Shown here one piece after another: positions 31,063 through 32,427 of a stretch of DNA of 32,427 bases; positions within the stretch are counted from its first letter, which is position 1, and each line of letters begins with the position of its first letter. The notes below the pieces were generated by a model that was given only the letters and a program-made list of their open reading frames with translations, was not told the DNA's origin and did no database searches. The DNA is from Alphaproteobacteria bacterium (lineage in GTDB: Bacteria; Pseudomonadota; Alphaproteobacteria; M2410), in assembly GCA_006226415.1 (NCBI GenBank), contig SBGZ01000066.1, positions 1-32,427 of the forward strand, in the 5' to 3' direction. A program made the translations under genes and the position numbers.

Positions 31063-32427
31063 GTGGCGGAAGAAACAAAACTGGAAGCATCCGAGCTCAA
31101 CGGAGCTGAAAAACTTCTCGATCTGTCTTTGACGGAAGCCGAACGCGCGCAGGCCATCGGAAATATTGAGAAGCAGATTGACCGGCTGCGCCTGCGCCGT
31201 GCGACAGCGCTTGAAAATTTTGAAAGTCCGGCGGTTACTTTTGATCCGCGCCTGAAAACCCGAAACTACCGCGCTCAGGAAAACCGCGTCGAACTCTTCC
31301 CAAAAGAGATCAGCCCCTGTCCAAGTGCGGAGGAAGACATTGCTTTTGCCTCCCTGGAGGCCCAACAGGTCTGGATGACACGCGGTGAGCTGACGAGCGA
31401 GCGCCTCACCGAAATTTACTTGCGGCGTATAGACGAGTTTGGTCCGCGCCTTGAGTGCTTTGTCACTGTCACCGGTGATCTGGCGCGTGCGCAGGCCCGG
31501 CGCGCCGATGAAGAACGCGCGAAAGGCAAGGTGCGCGGCCCACTCCACGGCATCCCTTATGTGCTAAAGGATCTTCTCGACACCAAGGATATCCCCACCA
31601 CCTGGGGCGCTACGCCTTATAAGACCCGTGTCGCCACTGAAGATGCGGCTGTCACGGAGGCTTTGCGTGAGGCGGGCGCCGTCCTGCTTGGCAAAACCAC
31701 CCTCGGCGCTATTGCCTATGGTGACATCTGGTTTGGCGGCATGACCCGCAACCCCTGGAACTGCCAGGAAGGCTCCAGCGGTTCGAGCGCGGGTTCCGCC
31801 TCCGCCACCGCGGCTGGACTTTGCGGCTTTTCCATCGGCTCGGAAACTTTGGGCTCCATCGTCTCGCCGTCCGACCGCTGCGGCACAACGGGCCTGCGCC
31901 CCACCTTTGGCCGTGTTTCGCGTCATGGCGCCATGGCCCTTTGTTGGTCCTTTGACAAACTCGGGCCGATCTGCCGCCGCGCTGAAGATACGGCGCTCGT
32001 CCTCGCCGCCATCAACGGTTTTGATGGCCGGGATGCGGGGTCCCTGGATTGGTGTTTTGAATATGACGGCAAGGCGTCTCTTGCGGGCCTGAAAGTCGGG
32101 ATCAATCCCAAATGGTTTGAGGCGGGCGAAAATGGCCGCGATGCGAGCCACCTTCTAACGGCGCTTCATGATCTGGGGCTGGAAACGGTCGAGATCGAGC
32201 TGCCGGATATGCCCTACGAAGTCTTCGGCACTTTGATCGAAGTGGAATCGGCGGCCGCTTTTGAAGAGTTGACGTTAAGTGATCGCGATGATGAGCTTGT
32301 CTGGCAGACCGAGCAAGCCTGGCCGAACACCTGGCGCGCGGCGCAATTTGAATCCGCTGTAAACTATGTGCAGGTGGAGCGCCTGCGCCGCCGTCTTATG
32401 GAGGAGATGGCGAAGCTTTTTGATGGC
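31063..32427 (+). CDS. Amidase signature family protein (3' end outside window)
   Basis: An open frame of 455 codons from a GTG at 31063 to the right edge. AGGAGG lies 7 nt before the GTG. The N-terminal ~70 residues are charged, helical and poorly conserved. The amidase fold follows, with the triad lysine in YVLKDLLDTKD, the cis-Ser in the Gly/Ser loop EGSSGSSAGSASATAAGL and the nucleophile Ser in GSETLGSIVSPSDRCGTTGLRP. GSETLGSIV differs from the common GSDTGGSIR but fits a known subgroup of amidases. It should hydrolyse an amide; the substrate is unknown. It lies close behind lpdA and may be co-transcribed with it. Confidence 0.9.
   Translation, partial: MAEETKLEASELNGAEKLLDLSLTEAERAQAIGNIEKQIDRLRLRRATALENFESPAVTFDPRLKTRNYRAQENRVELFPKEISPCPSAEEDIAFASLEAQQVWMTRGELTSERLTEIYLRRIDEFGPRLECFVTVTGDLARAQARRADEERAKGKVRGPLHGIPYVLKDLLDTKDIPTTWGATPYKTRVATEDAAVTEALREAGAVLLGKTTLGAIAYGDIWFGGMTRNPWNCQEGSSGSSAGSASATAAGLCGFSIGSETLGSIVSPSDRCGTTGLRPTFGRVSRHGAMALCWSFDKLGPICRRAEDTALVLAAINGFDGRDAGSLDWCFEYDGKASLAGLKVGINPKWFEAGENGRDASHLLTALHDLGLETVEIELPDMPYEVFGTLIEVESAAAFEELTLSDRDDELVWQTEQAWPNTWRAAQFESAVNYVQVERLRRRLMEEMAKLFDG

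Noticed and set aside
31564-32151. A 195-codon minus-strand frame inside the amidase region
   Set aside because: The plus strand carries the amidase motifs in one uninterrupted frame to the window edge; the antisense frame has none.

Overview
The window looks like chromosomal DNA of an alphaproteobacterium. The best evidence is the tRNA-His gene (20931-21007). It has no encoded G at position -1, an A discriminator and a G1:U72 pair, a form known from Alphaproteobacteria. The protein families fit: a soluble PAS histidine kinase whose H-box resembles the PleC/DivJ type, AsmA, a small DUF6324-like protein and a PDH-type LpdA. I cannot name the order. Most of the sequence is moderately GC-rich with dense coding. 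A stretch from about 21.7 to 23.8 kb is visibly more AT-rich.

Region by region. 1-3.8 kb (+): the end of a sterol desaturase-family gene, a TerB-like protein behind a palindrome-flanked promoter, then a tight series (ABM monooxygenase, Kazal-type lipoprotein, DUF2855 protein) and yaaA. A permuted NlpC/P60-type hydrolase gene runs towards yaaA and overlaps its end. 4.7-7.4 kb (+): a membrane-anchored TolB-like/TPR protein followed closely by a GNAT acetyltransferase. 7.4-10.1 kb (-): a probable methanethiol S-methyltransferase (MddA) and an NhaC-type antiporter with an extra N-terminal exported domain. 10.2-12 kb (+): an orphan acidic lipoprotein, a structured intergenic region ending in an intrinsic terminator, and an orphan ZnuA-like lipoprotein. 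12-20.6 kb (-): a TPR/2OG-Fe(II) oxygenase-like fusion, a beta-lactamase-fold membrane protein that has lost its catalytic motifs, AsmA, a large soluble histidine kinase and a DUF6324-like small protein.

20.9-23.9 kb: tRNA-His, a DUF1203 gene, then an AT-rich segment framed by imperfect ~34-bp direct repeats. The segment carries a membrane protein and a small ORF that I do not recognise, and a third unrecognised membrane protein lies just outside it. 23.9-25.3 kb (-): MAPEG and GFA genes overlapping at ATGA, both from glutathione-associated families, plus a secreted DUF2541-like protein. 25.4-32.4 kb: an acyl-CoA synthetase, a convergent saccharopine dehydrogenase-like/enoyl reductase-type protein, an FMN alpha-hydroxyacid oxidase, lpdA and the start of an amidase that runs off the window.

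I found no CRISPR array, insertion sequence, integrase, phage gene or obvious defence operon. The features most worth a second look are the catalytically dead beta-lactamase-fold protein, an intrinsic terminator written into the conserved GNAT coding motif, the repeat-framed AT-rich segment beside tRNA-His, and the structured intergenic RNA candidate before the znuA-like gene. Four convergent gene pairs are packed tail to tail with -32, +6, -4 and +6 bp between stops, and one pair shares a single CTAG for both stop codons.
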